The notes beneath the pieces are model-generated. The model saw only the letters and a program-made list of their open reading frames with translations, was not told the origin of the DNA and searched no databases. From the NCBI GenBank assembly GCA_020081605.1, contig JAHREC010000041.1, forward strand, positions 1 through 64,000: a DNA stretch of 64,000 nt, given 5' to 3'. Both the position numbers and the translations under genes were made by a program. Below, piece after piece: positions 11,524 to 24,550 of this stretch (position 1 is the stretch's first letter; each line of letters starts with the position of its first letter). The stretch comes from Albifimbria verrucaria. Lineage: Eukaryota; Ascomycota; Sordariomycetes; Hypocreales; Stachybotryaceae.

Positions 11524-14500
11524 TTACCACCAAATTTCGTAGGAATTTGATGGGGCTTTCACGAAATATTGTAGACGGGCAACGCTCAGGCCCGTGAGAA
11601 TGGGGGATATGAAGCCATCCGGTCTAACAGTGATGGTGCCTTCTGTAGCCTGATGTGCAAGACATAGGAAGTCGCAGACCTCGGTGTATTCCCTGTATGA
11701 TTTAAAGTATAGCTGCCCTGAAAAGATGCTCAATTCAATGCTCAGTAGTCGTGAAAGCTTTCCTGTGGGCTGATTGGAAGGAACAGTATACAGATTGAGC
11801 TCGTCAAGGGGTTCAAATAGGCTGTTCTGGCGAGGCGAGTAAAGGTTTAGGTTGACGAACTGAGACGTCTCGATATCTGGAAGGAGACGGTTAACTTCAA
11901 AAGGGCTCAGAACTACCATGTTCTCTACCTCGCCACTGTTTGACCTGTTGGTCAATATCCACTGCACCCCCGCTGGAAAGCATCCATGCAGCTGTCCAAG
12001 CGGCCCGTCTTGATAGTGCGAGCAAAGTCTTGGGTAACGAGAAGACCCCGAGGAATGCTTGACAAGTCAATGTCCTTGGCTGCCGAGCTCCTCGCAAGGG
12101 ACCGAAAGGCCCAAATGAAGCCCCAGGATGTCGATTCGGGTGCTATCCTGCCAGTTTTAACAAAATCTACCACGTCACTGTGGAGCTCATGATCCGCTGC
12201 ATTGGCTGGAGGGGGTCTTTCGAACTGTCGTTCTTCCTCAATCTCCGGAGCTAATTCTCGCTCCTGTTCCTCTTGTAAGTTGCCCGTCGATGTGTCGGAT
12301 TCGGTGAATTGTTGGCAACGCTGATTGATGCCGTTTACAATGTAGTCATCTGCGGAAACATGGATACGCTCCTTGAAATTCTATGTGGCCTGTATCTGAC
12401 TTCGAGACTTTGAGCCTCGTCCTCCAAGAAATCCTCTGCAAGCTGTTTTTCCATGTGAGATAGCTCTTGTGAGAAGACTTGTCCCCAAAGCATGTTTTGT
12501 CTTGCAAAGTTTCTACCTTGCGTTGCCCACAGTGGAAGAGAGCGTCGGAGATCATTCCAAGTCTCACATATCGACCATTTAAGCACATCCGATACAGATA
12601 TCTTTGACCCGTTCCTACTTAGCTTGTACTCCTCCATCTTGATTCGAATTTCCTTAGGTACGCAGAAGGTGACAGATTGACCTGCCCCTAGTTTACGCAT
12701 TCTCATGCACGCTATTGTCTAGTCGTCAATCATCGGGCTTCTCAATCAAAGGTTTTATCCTACCTTGTACTAGTCTGTCCTTTGTCAGGTTTGCTCCAAG
12801 TGTAACGGCAGCGCGATAATCACGTGGAAGCTTTAAATCGATACCTCTTGTGTGAGCCTCGTCAAGAAATACCAAGCACACATCAAGCTTTCTGGCGAAT
12901 GGAGACACTTTGAGGAGTTCGATATGGCCACGACGGTCCAGAACACAAAGTTCGTCGTCGTCATTACAGAAGATTGCAGCTTGCGTTCTATCGTCATCTT
13001 TGGCAAGCTTAAGCCAAGCGTGAGCGAGTTGCTCATTTGTCAGCTCAATGATTTGAGCTCCTACATCAAGAATGACACGAATCTCGGGTGTCAATCCGAC
13101 GAGCAGTTCCAGAAGCTTGTGGGTGTTGCAGGTTTCTGTCATGCCGTAATCCGCTAATGAAATGACCAGATTCTCCAAACCCATCAGATTTTCCAGAACC
13201 ATGGCATTAGTATGTTTCTGACTGGTCAAATCTAACTGCCTCATATATAGAGGAAGTACATGCTGCGAGTCATTTGTGCCGCTGAACCCTGTGACAGGAT
13301 GGCTTCCTTGGCGGCCTATGTCCCATCCAGAGGCAGATAGCTTCAAGGAAACTCCTTCATTTCTCTGGGGAAAACAATGTGTGCCAGGTAGTAATCTATG
13401 GCGGCTTTCGAGAATTGGAAGGATGGATATATCTGATGGCTGAACTGCTCTTGATCTCTTAGATTGATACCTCTGATGTCATGGAATGCGAGTGGCAATT
13501 CGTTGCTGGTCTTGACCCACTCCTGGAACTCTATATCAGTCTGGTCAGACTTGAGAAGATGGCCAAACGCAAGCTTCAAGTCTTCGATCCCGAGACCTCC
13601 ATAGTAATAGGAAAGAGAGGTCAGACAAATCACCACATCAGGATGACTGAACTCGGATCGGGCGCTTGGATTGTCCTTGGCCCGGTACGGTATTGCCAAT
13701 CTGGTTTGAGGTTTCCGCTTTAAGTCAAGGCCGTAGTTCACGCGCCATCGTTTCTGTCCAAAAACAAAGGCCAGAATACCTTTGGCAATAAGCCCGCGGA
13801 CGAGAAGGAGGGGTTGAGAAGACAATTGCCAGAACTCGCTACCTTCCACATATTCCACAGCCTCAACGTCCAGCTTCGGCTCGGTTATGTAGCGGTGCAG
13901 TGCAGCCCTCATTTCGTCAGGCTGCCGAGGAATGGGAAGGCCACGCAGTCCGTTGCTGCAAATGTCATCGGCAACCTCGCGAAGCACTTTTCGTGATGCT
14001 TTATCGTTGAGGAATCTTGTCCTTGGGAACGATCCTCGCGTTCGATGTTCCAATTCAATATCATGGGGCATAGTAGCTTTTGTGGCAGCGGTATGTTTGG
14101 CGATGAGGCCCATGATTTCTTGCGCCACGATCCATCTCTCTGAGCCGTAGTCAATCGACCGCTGGTCACCCATAGTGTAAACGAGTTCGAATTTTGTAGA
14201 GAAATTCTCATCACATTCGTCGACTATATCCCGAGCAGAGTCGAGGAAGTACCTCTGTATTCCAATCAGAATATGGCCTACCGCATCATCCAAATTTGTC
14301 CGTGTCTCCACTGCCATGAGCTGAAGAGACAGGATGTGTTCGGGTTGAACGAGCATGATCCCACCCTCGGCTGCGCATTCGCGACAATGCTGCGCTAGCG
14401 TCTGCGCCTGTGACCTAGTAATCTTCACCGACCGGGAAAAGGGCATGTGGTAGACACGTCTCCCGATCAAGTTACCAAGTTTCGAAACAAGCATGTCCAG

Positions 14501-17500
14501 CATTTGCTTCGACTGAGGCTTCGCTACGATCACCCTTACAAGCTTGGACCCGTCCGCAAGCGACGCTGCGATCATGGGTACAATGACCGAAGACTTTCCC
14601 TCCCCATATTGAGCTGCATCACGGCGTTATGTTGATCAGGAGGATCCCTCATTTCAGCTGCGATCTCTTCCTGAATAGACCGGATTCTAATGTTACTTTC
14701 GGCCTCCAAGAGCAGCGAATCCGGGAACTCAACGGGATCCCAGTTGCGGGGTTTCAAGTCACTCAGCTCTTTGACGAGATCTGATGTGGTAAACTGGAGC
14801 CGTTCTAGAGTTTGTACGTTTACGAGGCTCATGGCAAAGTTGGCGAGTTCTTTTCTCCAAGCGTTTGTAAGACATCTCCAGTGCTTGTGGTTCAGCTGTG
14901 ATAGTAATAGCTGTGGTGAAATTTTTGGCCATTGATGTGTAACCGTGGCCATTCCCCAGGACGTCAGTGTCCTCCTTGGCCGCGTCTCATCATGTAGGCC
15001 TCCACCCAAAGCTTGAGAAAGAATATGGAAGCGATCTCGATGAGTTTTGTAGGCTGTGGTATAGGCCTTTGTGATAGCGGCACGAATGTCCACCTCTGGA
15101 GAGCTTAGTTGGAAGTGTCTAACATGACCTCGCAAGCAAGCAATACTCTCGTCAAGCATGTCTAAATATCGCTGTTCATGGAACGACAATGTGTGGGGAC
15201 GCAGAGCATCTGACAAGGCCTGACAGTGTTGGCTTTGCCAAACCTCTGCCGGTTTCACCAAATGTGAAAGGTCATCGAGCTGAGGAACCTTCGCATTCGT
15301 GGGTGGCAATATGCGTTTCAGTAGTTCACTTATTGTAACGATTCCCGATCTTCGCGATATAATGCTATGTGGGGATCGACCGTCCTTGATGAGACCTTGC
15401 ATGTTCTCTTTTCTGCAGATTCCAGGATCCCGCAGACACCACTTAAGTATTCCATGAAGCTTCCATTATCGTACCACACTGCGAAATTCTGTCTAATAGC
15501 CTTCATAGCTTCGTGCTTGATTATATAGCCGTCCCCGACGCTGGGTTGTGCCGGCTCATAACAGCGCCATTGAGCCATAAGTTCGGAGCGGAAGCGTTCG
15601 GCTTGCAGATTGAACGCGGTGTTGAAGGCCATAAGTCGCCTGTGTTGAAAATTCCTTTGCTTTCATTTAGCCGTTTCGACATGTGAAACTCGTTACTTTG
15701 CTGCAAAGTGCTTTTAGAGCTAGAAACAATGACCGCAATTTCTGAATCGACGTAGTCGACGCCACGGTCGAGATTAAACAGGCTCCGCAGGGAGGGGTAA
15801 TTCGTCGCATGTCGGGCAAACAAGCAAAGGCGACAAAAGCGTGAAGTACCAGCATGTTTGCTTCCTTTCCAAATGCCATCGTTGCAAGCCATATCATCAA
15901 CCGGAAAGTGCTATAGCCATGATCCGGTCGACTCAATATAGCATGAATGCTGCACCAATATTTCTGCGCAAGGCCCTTTGGATTCTGAAGCCATTCTGTA
16001 TCGTATTGAAACGTCAGCTTTCGAGAGTAACTTTGTGGTCCTGGAGTTCCCTCTCGACAAGAAAGGAGATCATACAAAGACCGAGCCGTGAATACAGTGG
16101 TGGGGTCGGCGAGGAGACTCTCTTCTGAGGTTGTCATTAGGTTGCATATCTGTATCGTCCGAGAGATCCTAGACCAATCGTCGCCGTGACCTGCTCTGGT
16201 ATATACTGCGTCATCCGGCGATGCAACATCACACACCCCAATGCTGTAATTATCGAGCATTGAGCGCCGTCCGAGAGCTCGTTTGGTTAGACAAGCATCA
16301 GTTCCATCCAACTGAAGCTCAGGGAGTGCCTCCTGATAAAGAAAGTGAAGCCGACTGATTTCAAGCCATAGATCTTTCACAACTCCCCGGTACCTATCGT
16401 GCTGTGTCAAACAAGACATACTGCTATTCCATGTTACAACCTGCATCTGGTGGAGGTGAGAAGGATAGAAGATCCTTTGAGGGCTCAAATCAGCAATCCT
16501 AGTAAGAATATTCACTTCTTCTTGAGAAAGAATGGTTGCTGATCTCACCGCCGCCGAAGTCAGGATGGAAAGAGCTTCTTCACTACCCGTCCGAGACGTG
16601 AAGGGGTCTGCAATGATGCCTGAAGTGACGGCATGTAATTCCGCAAGGAAAAGCCTTGATATAAGACTCCCGTTGCCTTCAAGTCGACCAATATGGTAGT
16701 TTAATGTATAAGCTTGGTACTTGGTCGTGATCATATCCATCCTCGCAGACACGTGGTGGTGAGGGCCCTTGCTGAGGATGGGAGGACTTTCGGGAATCAA
16801 TACCATACGCTGCGCGTTGGCTGTTTCGCGATTACGAAGCACTATTCTGCTATGTAGTCCTATTAATGTTCCAATGGCTTGGTCTTCATCCACCCACATG
16901 TCTTTGAATTGTCGAGATACGATCTTATCGCTGTTCTTCACCACGGAAAAGTCGAGCTGCAACCGAGGAATATGAATATCGACACAACTAGTGGCTTGAT
17001 TCAAGGTGATATGGAGACCAAGAAGATCTTCCAGTGGTGCAAATATCTTTTCATATCGTGTCGCACATTCTGTGCGCGGAAATATGAGCCAAGTGTCTCG
17101 GTGATGTATTAGTCGCCAGTGTGTGCCGGATTTGACCATCTGCCACTCCGCTGAGCTCTCATCCCATACGCAGTTAAGGGGTCTGAATTGGATCACTGAT
17201 GTGTCAGTATTGTACCAGTGCATGTAATTGTTGACCAGTCTTCGGGGAGGAGTTCTTGGAATACTTGTCGGGGCAGAAGTTCCCATGTTGTTCCATCTTT
17301 TCGAGCACGCACTAGAAGATCTTTGGAGGTGGCCAGATTGTATGCTGAATCACCTTTTCCTATTGTATCAGACAGCGCAAAGTGAAGTTCATAGCCGTGT
17401 ATTCGATTAACAGAGGACAATTGCATTCCCGGTTCGATACTTGGAGTGGCCTCAATTGATTGGTCTCCGAAGAGGGGCAGGTAACTTGCATGCATTTCAT

Positions 17501-20500
17501 AATCCGAAGGTAGCCGGCTACGTGGAAGGCCATTAACGAGTAATTCACCAGATAGAAGGTTGAAATGAACGACTAGAAATGAGTCTTTGCCAAGTTTCAT
17601 CTTCGAACCCAACCAAATCGGGTTCACCTGAACCCATGGCTCGTCCGGGCCGCGGTTGAACACATCCCAGCTGGATCTGATGGCGTCGTCAAGACTCGAG
17701 CTGCGATCGATGACAATCAATTTGGCAAAATGTGCATGACAGCGCCTTATCAACCACTGACAACGTAGCGACAATTGTCGCTGAACGCCCGCAGGGTCTT
17801 CTACGGCGGACTTGGCGTCTTGTAGAGTGATCATAGAACTGAACAGAACCTTAAGACTCTCATCATCAGATAACAGATCTGTCAGCGAATTGTCGTCGAC
17901 GTTGAAAGTCATGATGCACAGTGAAGCCGCTTCGAGGGCCCTTTGTGAAAACTCAACCCTAGCAGAGGACTGTGACTCAGATACCTTCTGGCGAAGTGTC
18001 AGCTGCCACTCGTAACAGACAGATCGGCATTCCTCGAGAAATTCAAGGCACGAGCTCTTGTTATCACTGGGACATAGCGACAGGAGTTTCGTTGCTATAA
18101 TGCAGAACGCACCCACAGCAGCACAAGATTCCCAACTTTTGCTGATCCTGCTTAGGGACTTGGCTAACTCCGTCACGCAAGCTTTCACGAAGGCAGCATC
18201 CGCTAAGCGACTGTGGCACTTTCGTCGAAAGATGTCTGACGGTGGACCGGTTTGATCTACCAATTGCCAAACGAGCAAGATTGTCTCGTATTTGTTCCAA
18301 TCGACTGCAGGCATGGCAAGCTGATGTAGGATATTCAGCCACTGGACGTTGCTACCCTGCCCCAGGGTACAATAACCCCGGAATTCAGACAGAGAGAAAG
18401 CCGGTGGGCCTTCCGATTGCCGCGAGATAACGGTGTTTGGGGCGTGGCCATCAGGGCGAGTCCAAGGCTTTGACAAAAATTCCTGTAGAACCTTGCTTCT
18501 TTCTCCGGGGATGACAAATGTGCACTCATCCGAGATGTGCTGTGAAGTGTCCCAGGGTCCTAGAAAAGAACTAATGGTCTTGTCGTACCGCTTCCAGGTG
18601 GGCGCAGTTTCTAGGCAGACATCACTCACTTCCGCAACTTTGATAGCTTTCACTCTGTAATGAGTTTGATTCTGAGCCTTTGCCTCTGACAATATAGAAA
18701 CACGATGGTCTGGAGCGTGTGCAAGGAAGTATGTTCGAAGACCAGTGTACTCACGTAGGGTCAACTCATGTTTGGGGCGAGGAACGTCCTGTCTGAAATC
18801 CAGTATGTTGTTTACAAAAACATTGTACAATCTCTCCAAGCTCCAAAAGATTGAGGCACCTGAAGTTCAAACAGAACGGATTGAATCATATATTCGTCTC
18901 GAGGAAGTGGCCATTCATGTGGCGTAATGTTTAGATTCCCGGCTTCTTGGGCAAGTGTGCATTTAAAGCATCTGTTGGAATAATGCTTCGATGTCACGTC
19001 TTCATATCGGTCTGTCTCCTCAACATATGAGTGTACTAGTGCTTTTGATTGTCGAATCAAGCTGTAATACTTGATTTTCAGACGTTCTAGCTCTTCGTTT
19101 TTCGCTTGTCTGTCTTGTTCCGCTTGGTCGAGGATTTTGCGTCGTAGCTCTTGATGCAGCAGCGAGCTAGACGCATATAGAGTAGAAAAACTATACTTCT
19201 TGCCAAAACCTGTTATGATAGACTCCTCCTTATATCTAGAGAGATTGTACCTCCCTTGAAGATAAACCTCAGCTTGATGCAGTCGCTTCATGTCTCTCTC
19301 CGAGTGGAGCAGCAAGGCACTCCAAACTTGTATGGGGACTTCCGGGCTGTAGCTGGATATAAGAGGGGCCTTTGCGATGGCAGACTTGTCACAGGCTATC
19401 CATAGCTCCAGCAGAGTCAAGAACATTGTCGATTTCCCTTCCGGTTGTTCCGTGTAAACGATTGAGGCGATATTGTAATAGCTTTCCACCAATTCCCTCA
19501 ACCGAGCACATGTACCAATCTCTTCTAGGTTTCGTTGGCTCCAAGATTCTAGGTGCTGTGAGACCCATGCTTCGAACGAGGCAAGATTGTATACCTGATA
19601 ATCCCTAGTTTGAGCAAAGTTGTGAAGCGTCGGTAGGTTGTTCTCATCATATGCGATGATTTCCGGATCAGGTGGGGAAAACTCCCTTAGGAATATTGAT
19701 TCTGTGGATGGAAGGGCCTGAATGAAATTGTCCAACTTGTGAAACTCAGATGTCGTGGATGCATCTGTGTTGACGCCGTGGCCAAGGGTAATGCTCAGGG
19801 GCTTCTCCGCATATTCAATCTTTTTCTTCCAGTTTCCTTCTATAGCGGCTGTTGCTCGTCTCATGAGCTCTTGCACTGGGACCATCCATGGTTCCTCTTG
19901 CTGTATGTCAAGTTTTACGAGGCGTCGGGCGATTTTGGCATTCATGACGAACAAGTATTCCGGGTTTGGGTCGTAATATAGAACCTTCTCGATGACGTTG
20001 GCCATGAAGAATACCATGAATCGCTTGTACAGGCCATCATCAAGCGAGTCGGTTCCGTTTCGTGACAATACCAGCTGGAGTGTTACCCGGCAAAGTAGCC
20101 ATACCGGGGACCTCCTCCACGGCAACTTGTTTCCATGGTCCCACAGAACTTCCTCCCTGGTGTTCTTCCAAATGCCATGTTGACCCGCATAGTGACCACC
20201 TATTCCTTGCAGGATTGCCGTGATGAAATTTGTCACGAGACGTGCGTCGACAGTATCACGTTCTTCGACTTGGTCAGATCCGGCTTTTCTGCTTCGAGGT
20301 TGCATTTCTGGGCACGGTTGGTGACTCATCTTTGCGAGCATTGCAGCAAATTCTGAGATGAAATCAGACTGACGAAATTTTTCTATTGGAAGGACCACAG
20401 AGTTGCAAGGAAAGTGTCTGCGGAGACGTCCTTCTGTGCTATACACAGCTTGATTAGTAGGGGAGAGTTCAAACGCCTCAAAGACGATGTTGTAATTCTC

Positions 20501-20908
20501 TTGTCGTATGACCAGACCAGCATTCTGAGCTTTGACATGAAGAAATGCTGTAGAGTCTGCTTTCGTCGTCAGCCAGTTTTCTATCAACAAATAAAAAAAT
20601 AGAGGAGATGAGAGGGAAAAAATGAGCTCTGGCTAGAATTTGGGATTTTTACATCTAGACAAAATGCCGGAAAGCTTGTCCTCTAGGAGCAATCCGTCGT
20701 CATCCACAGATTCATGCAAAATCTTGAGACCAAGTATGGCCTCGCGAATATTTGGGCGATGCTCCTCATCAACGAGATGAGTGAAGGCCTGCAAGGAAGA
20801 TAGCAGCAGTTTCACGCAAGCAGGCTCCCAGGAGCACCCGTCGACCTCGCCAGGCGGGCACTGAGGCGGGAGAAACACATTTTGGTAAATGTCTTTAAGT
20901 TCGTGCAT
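11524..20908 (-). CDS. DUF6606/DUF3638/DUF3645 giant protein, frame-broken
   Basis: About 3,080-residue member of the fungal family often labelled ubiquitinyl hydrolase-like; its biochemical role is not established. The ATG at 20908 begins MHELKDIYQNVFLPPQCP, the usual N-terminus (DUF6606 region: ENYNIVFEAFELSPTNQAV). Central signatures include QSVLFELQVPQSFGAWRD, YMHWYNTDTSVIQFRPLN and MIWLATMAFGKEANML. DUF3638 starts near 15000 with NAVMQLNMG-GKSSVIVPM, a Walker A-like loop, then VRVIVAKPQSKQMLDML. DUF3645 has HPVTGFSGTND, a DEAH-like FLDEAHTRGIDL and MRMRKLGAGQSVTFCVP. The end reads VQWILTNR, VVLSPFEVNRLLP and LYSPRQNSLF. A clean 52-bp intron lies at 12712-12763 and a probable one at 20581-20652. 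Nine one-base frame breaks sit at about 18818, 17240, 15795, 15650, 15411, 14601, 13336, 12370 and 11969, mostly in homopolymers; I saw no stop created by substitution inside the frames. Confidence 0.85.
12712..12763 (-). other. DUF3638 gene intron, 52 bp
   Basis: GT-AG intron with donor GTAGGA, a GATTGAC-type branch site and acceptor ACAATAG. Splicing joins RLVQ to ACMRMRKLG without disturbing this highly conserved stretch, so the intron is intact although the gene is frame-broken elsewhere. Confidence 0.85.
20581..20652 (-). other. Probable first intron of DUF3638 gene
   Basis: A GT-AG interval of 72 bp with a pyrimidine-rich 3' half separates the N-terminal frame (ending ILSRC) from ENWLTTKADSTAF. 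Exact use of these sites gives an in-frame TAA at the junction, so either the edges are slightly different or one base is wrong nearby. Confidence 0.5.
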
Positions 20909-22151
20909 GATTGTGGTGATAATTGATGAGAACAAATAGTGTGCATGCTATCGTATGCAGAAAAAACTGCGTTGTGGAATAGACGCTTTTTGAAAAAGAG
21001 CACGAGAGAGGCCTGGGAGCGTGCGACGAGATCTCCATTAAGGGTGGGAAAGGAAAGTGATCTTGTCCAGGCTGAGGTAAGCTTCTTGACATTTGATGTG
21101 TGTATTAGAATCCGTTTCGGGACAATTAGATAGCACAATCCTTCCGCTTTAGGTAGCACAGGGATGGACTCGTGTTTGCTTCCAAGAATGAATCAAGTAT
21201 AGCTCCTTAACAAGCTTTAATACAATTAATTGCATGTAAACCTTGGTCGCGGGCGATTTGGTAGGCTTCGACCTTCACTGAAGAAGCATATTGGACCTAA
21301 ATCGTTTTCATGCTCTACCCCCACCATTTAAGGCGCCGAGTGCAGCGCTGGACCTTCGACAATGGAATGCTCTGCGGACATGCATTCAACCATGCGTTAC
21401 GGTGGCTTTGATATTCATCGTCGCCAATTATAAAGATAAACAAGTAACCAAGACCGACCGTATCATTTCCTACTTCGCTTGGTGTTCCATCGATGTAATT
21501 ATTCAATCATACTACATTAACGCTGTGTTCCGTTACGTGATTTGAACAGGATCATTCATTGAACATCATGCTAGACCTCAACCTCTATATAATCTGGATG
21601 GTAGATATGTAATCATTCCTGTGACTGCACAAAGCGGCCAATCAGATGAACTGAGTTACAATCAAAGAGCAAAGAGAGTACAATTGAGTTTAGGACAGGG
21701 CATAAGATATAGAAATATGAAGTAACTGGAAGGGTATACTATAGCATATACCTTAACAACCAATGTTGAGTCTTACATATTTTCTACCATTGATATTTTC
21801 TGCTAGGTGGTGTTTTCTGGAAAAGCTTAAGGTAAGTTTGAGGCAGAGGGCGCCTCCTGAAGTTTATACTAAATTTATACTTTCTCCACCAAAAGATAAA
21901 AATGCAATACCTTTTTATACGGAGCTCTGTATTGGACACTTCTAAGTCATGGAAATAGACATGGAAGCTCCGCATATCCAGGTGAATCTACCTGTTTGGA
22001 ATCAAGGCAAACGGGCCCTGGTCCAAGGGATGAGAACCACTGTTATTGTGCGCTTTTGCCATCCATTCAAGCCGCTCGATCGGCTCTGGAATCTTGTGGT
22101 ACTGACACTATCCCACTTCTCTTACTCAGAGTCTCTACTATGAGGCCGTCT
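20909..22151. other. Upstream region of DUF3638 gene, no gene seen
   Basis: Probably 5' UTR and promoter of the giant gene in the left part. Short open frames on both strands (for example 21291-21545 and 21949-22143) show no protein-like conservation I recognise. Confidence 0.4.
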
Positions 22152-22550
22152 TCAATGAGGCCGGCACAATCCTTCCAAGTCTGACCAAGTTATTCCAAGG
22201 GTACGTTTTCCGACGATCGTGATTGTCTTGATGCCAGCCATCGCCCGTGACATCCAAAGGGGCCTGAGGACCGGGTCATGGGCCACTGCAGTTTCTGGTC
22301 GTGCGACATATTCTTCGTTGTGATGAAACTGTTCATCAGCTACTTTACTCACCCGCTTTATGTTAAATTCCCGAATGGATGGCCTTTTCTCCTGTCTCCT
22401 GCCGTAGATCCAGAGCGCCCATATACTAAGGGCAATTATAGGTATGATTATGCCTAGAACAATGACGAAGACTAGGGGTTGATGGCTAGTTGTTTTAAAG
22501 ACCCTGTTAGAGGTTGGAGATGTTCGGTGCGGCTTCCTCAATGAAGACAT
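22152..22550 (-). CDS. Small single-pass membrane protein, unknown
   Basis: A 132-residue frame from an ATG (22550) beginning MSSLRKPHRTSPTSNR. One strong transmembrane helix spans about residues 26-48 (LVFVIVLGIIIPIIALSIWA) and is followed by WIYGRRQEKR, a basic stop-transfer segment, and a polar tail. The N-terminus lacks a signal peptide, suggesting a tail on the cytosolic side or an upstream exon that was missed. No family is recognised. Codon content and hydropathy look protein-like, but nothing else confirms expression. Confidence 0.45.
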   Translation of the reverse strand: MSSLRKPHRTSPTSNRVFKTTSHQPLVFVIVLGIIIPIIALSIWALWIYGRRQEKRPSIREFNIKRVSKVADEQFHHNEEYVARPETAVAHDPVLRPLWMSRAMAGIKTITIVGKRTLGITWSDLEGLCRPH

Positions 22551-24202
22551 TGATGATAAGCCAGCGACAAATTATAAGCTATCACATAGTCCCTGTTGGG
22601 TGGATCAGGCACATAATATATGCATTGCCGTTTGAGGAAAGAAGGCCATGTAAAGGACTATTTTGGGCACATCTAAAAACGGGTGTGATTACATCCGTAC
22701 GCTTGACGAATTGGTAATGGATGCTGAAATCAGCACTCTCCAGGTTAAACATGGCGTGTAGATTAAGTGGTCAGTATATTTTTGGTCAGAAAATGATTTC
22801 TCAAAGTGGGAAACACTAAAATAAATACCGGTGGCTATAGTTACTGTAGATACCATATTGTACGGTACTTAATTCAAATTGGCATTTTCTAAACTGGTTC
22901 CTTTCTGAAAAAAGAGATGTCGTCATATTTAGCAGCTCTGGCTTTAAAGTACCTTTTTCGCCATCACCACTCGACTTGCGTTTCGCCGCTTTACTGTCAT
23001 CTTATTGGTTTCTCTACTTTATCCTCGACCCTATCAGCTCCTACCTTTGATTTTCTCCTCTTCCTCCTCTTTCCTGGCCTAGGACTATGAGTTAGTTAGT
23101 GGGTTATGTAAATCTTTTGGCTTATACGCGAGGTACAGCACACTCACTCACCACAACCATCTTCCCCTCTCTGTCCCTGCACCCTCTATCCCCTGTCCAG
23201 CAGGAACCATGTCTTCGCCGAGTTTTTGGCCCAAAACCTTAATCAGACCTCGCTATCGCAACAAGGTGCTAGATGTAACACATGGCGGCCAGTTTCACAC
23301 TTCATCAGACAGGTGACCTCCTCAGCATAGCACTTACCTAGCCCTCTTGCTTACAATCACACGCTCAGCCCATGTGTTCAAGTAATGATAACCGAATATT
23401 ATGCACTATCAGCGCTGAACCAATTGCTTCCTGTTCGCGATTCAAGGCGCCATCCTGAGTGTCATCTCTCATTGACAATCTCGGCACTCTTCCAACATGG
23501 TGTAAATAAATAGGTAAGAAAAGCTCATTCATGTTGGCAACTTGTGCACCAAAGAAATATCTTGGACATAATGCTCGTGATATGGGCTGTAAAGAATAAT
23601 GTTGGCGGACGCTTTGGGCGTTTGGGAACATTTCTATACAACTTGTTGGATTCTCGGAATCGCAAGGGTACAATTAGAGGCCCGCTATTTAAACGTTCTG
23701 CAAGGAAATTGGCTACCGTCGGCCGAGAAGGACAATGAAAACGTACTATGGTATGGACAAAGCAGCAGGTGAGATGTTATCATGGTGGGATTGTGTGTTT
23801 TCATTCCTTCCGTGCAATTCTTTTGTATGTCAAGCTTGGGAGCTGCAGCGCAGTGAAGAGACCCTAGGGCGCGATAAATTAGCCTATGATAGGTATGGCG
23901 GTGCCGCTAGCCTCAAAACATATCCACATATCGCCGGGTGCATCCATAGAACTTCAGGCAGGGTGAACTCTGCAGTGATAAGGACAACCTAGAGAAACTT
24001 AAAATTAAAGTTGCATGCAGTCTTAACCTAAGAGTGGCGAAAATACCTATGAGTAAGGAGCCTGGTACAGAGTTTAGATACTTAAGGGCCAGTCTAGCCC
24101 TACCACCACACCTTTGTATTAAGCTTGGTGTTACCCCTCGCTCTATTCAGTTATGTTTTTGATACATATTTTGTCCTTCGTAACACCAGATCTGTGTGAA
24201 CG
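22551..24202. other. Promoter-like tract with one possible first exon
   Basis: The stretch 22950-23210 is rich in pyrimidine runs typical of fungal promoters and 5' UTRs. It leads to the possible exon at 23209-23312. The rest, including frames at 23365-23673 (-) and 23735-23992 (+), has no recognisable coding signature. Confidence 0.35.
23209..23312 (+). CDS. Possible first exon of an unknown gene
   Basis: An ATG in good context (AGGAACCATGTCT) after a CT-rich leader opens MSSPSFWPKTLIRPRYRN and runs 34 codons to a GTGACC donor-like site at 23313. A plausible acceptor (CTCAG) follows at about 23370, but no protein signature continues after it. Treat as a weak gene-start candidate only. Confidence 0.22.
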
Positions 24203-24550
24203 ATGGATGACAGAGAAGCGGAGACACAATCCAAGACTGGAAATGCGAATAACCATCCAACTCACCAGCTAAGAAACATCAAAGTCGGTACTTTTGGAGT
24301 CCAGTTATTAATCTCGACAGGCGGTCATGTATATGATGCCAAAGATGTCGTTGCGGAGAGTAATTCTTGGCAGGTAATCGGAGCGTTAGGAGACGAAGCT
24401 GTACAGACACTGGTCAAAGCATTGGGTTCGCAAGGGCCAGTTGCAAGGACTGATGGGGTAGTCAACTTCGACACGAAATATGGAAGTGGACAGGTCATTG
24501 GATCCGCCGAGAGGGATGGAATACGACGTCTTGCGGTACGTGAAGAGTAG
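24203..24550 (+). CDS. Small hypothetical protein, 115 residues
   Basis: Uninterrupted ATG-to-TAG frame starting MDDREAETQSKTGNANNHPT. The middle (NIKVGTFGVQLLISTGGHVY, DEAVQTLVKALGSQGPVART) alternates strands and a helix like a small folded domain. No family is recognised and there is no signal peptide or TM segment. It stands alone, more than 600 bp from any other candidate. A chance frame is possible. Confidence 0.4.
   Translation: MDDREAETQSKTGNANNHPTHQLRNIKVGTFGVQLLISTGGHVYDAKDVVAESNSWQVIGALGDEAVQTLVKALGSQGPVARTDGVVNFDTKYGSGQVIGSAERDGIRRLAVREE

Noticed and set aside
13481..14150. Plus-strand frames inside the DUF3638 gene
   Set aside because: Shadows of the conserved minus-strand coding sequence.
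11524..20908. Reading the giant locus as a long array of small genes
   Set aside because: The frames overlap by a few bases and carry consecutive parts of one known family in the right order.
20812..21159. 115-residue minus frame overlapping the start of the giant gene
   Set aside because: It overlaps the first exon in another frame and lacks any signature; most likely 5' UTR.
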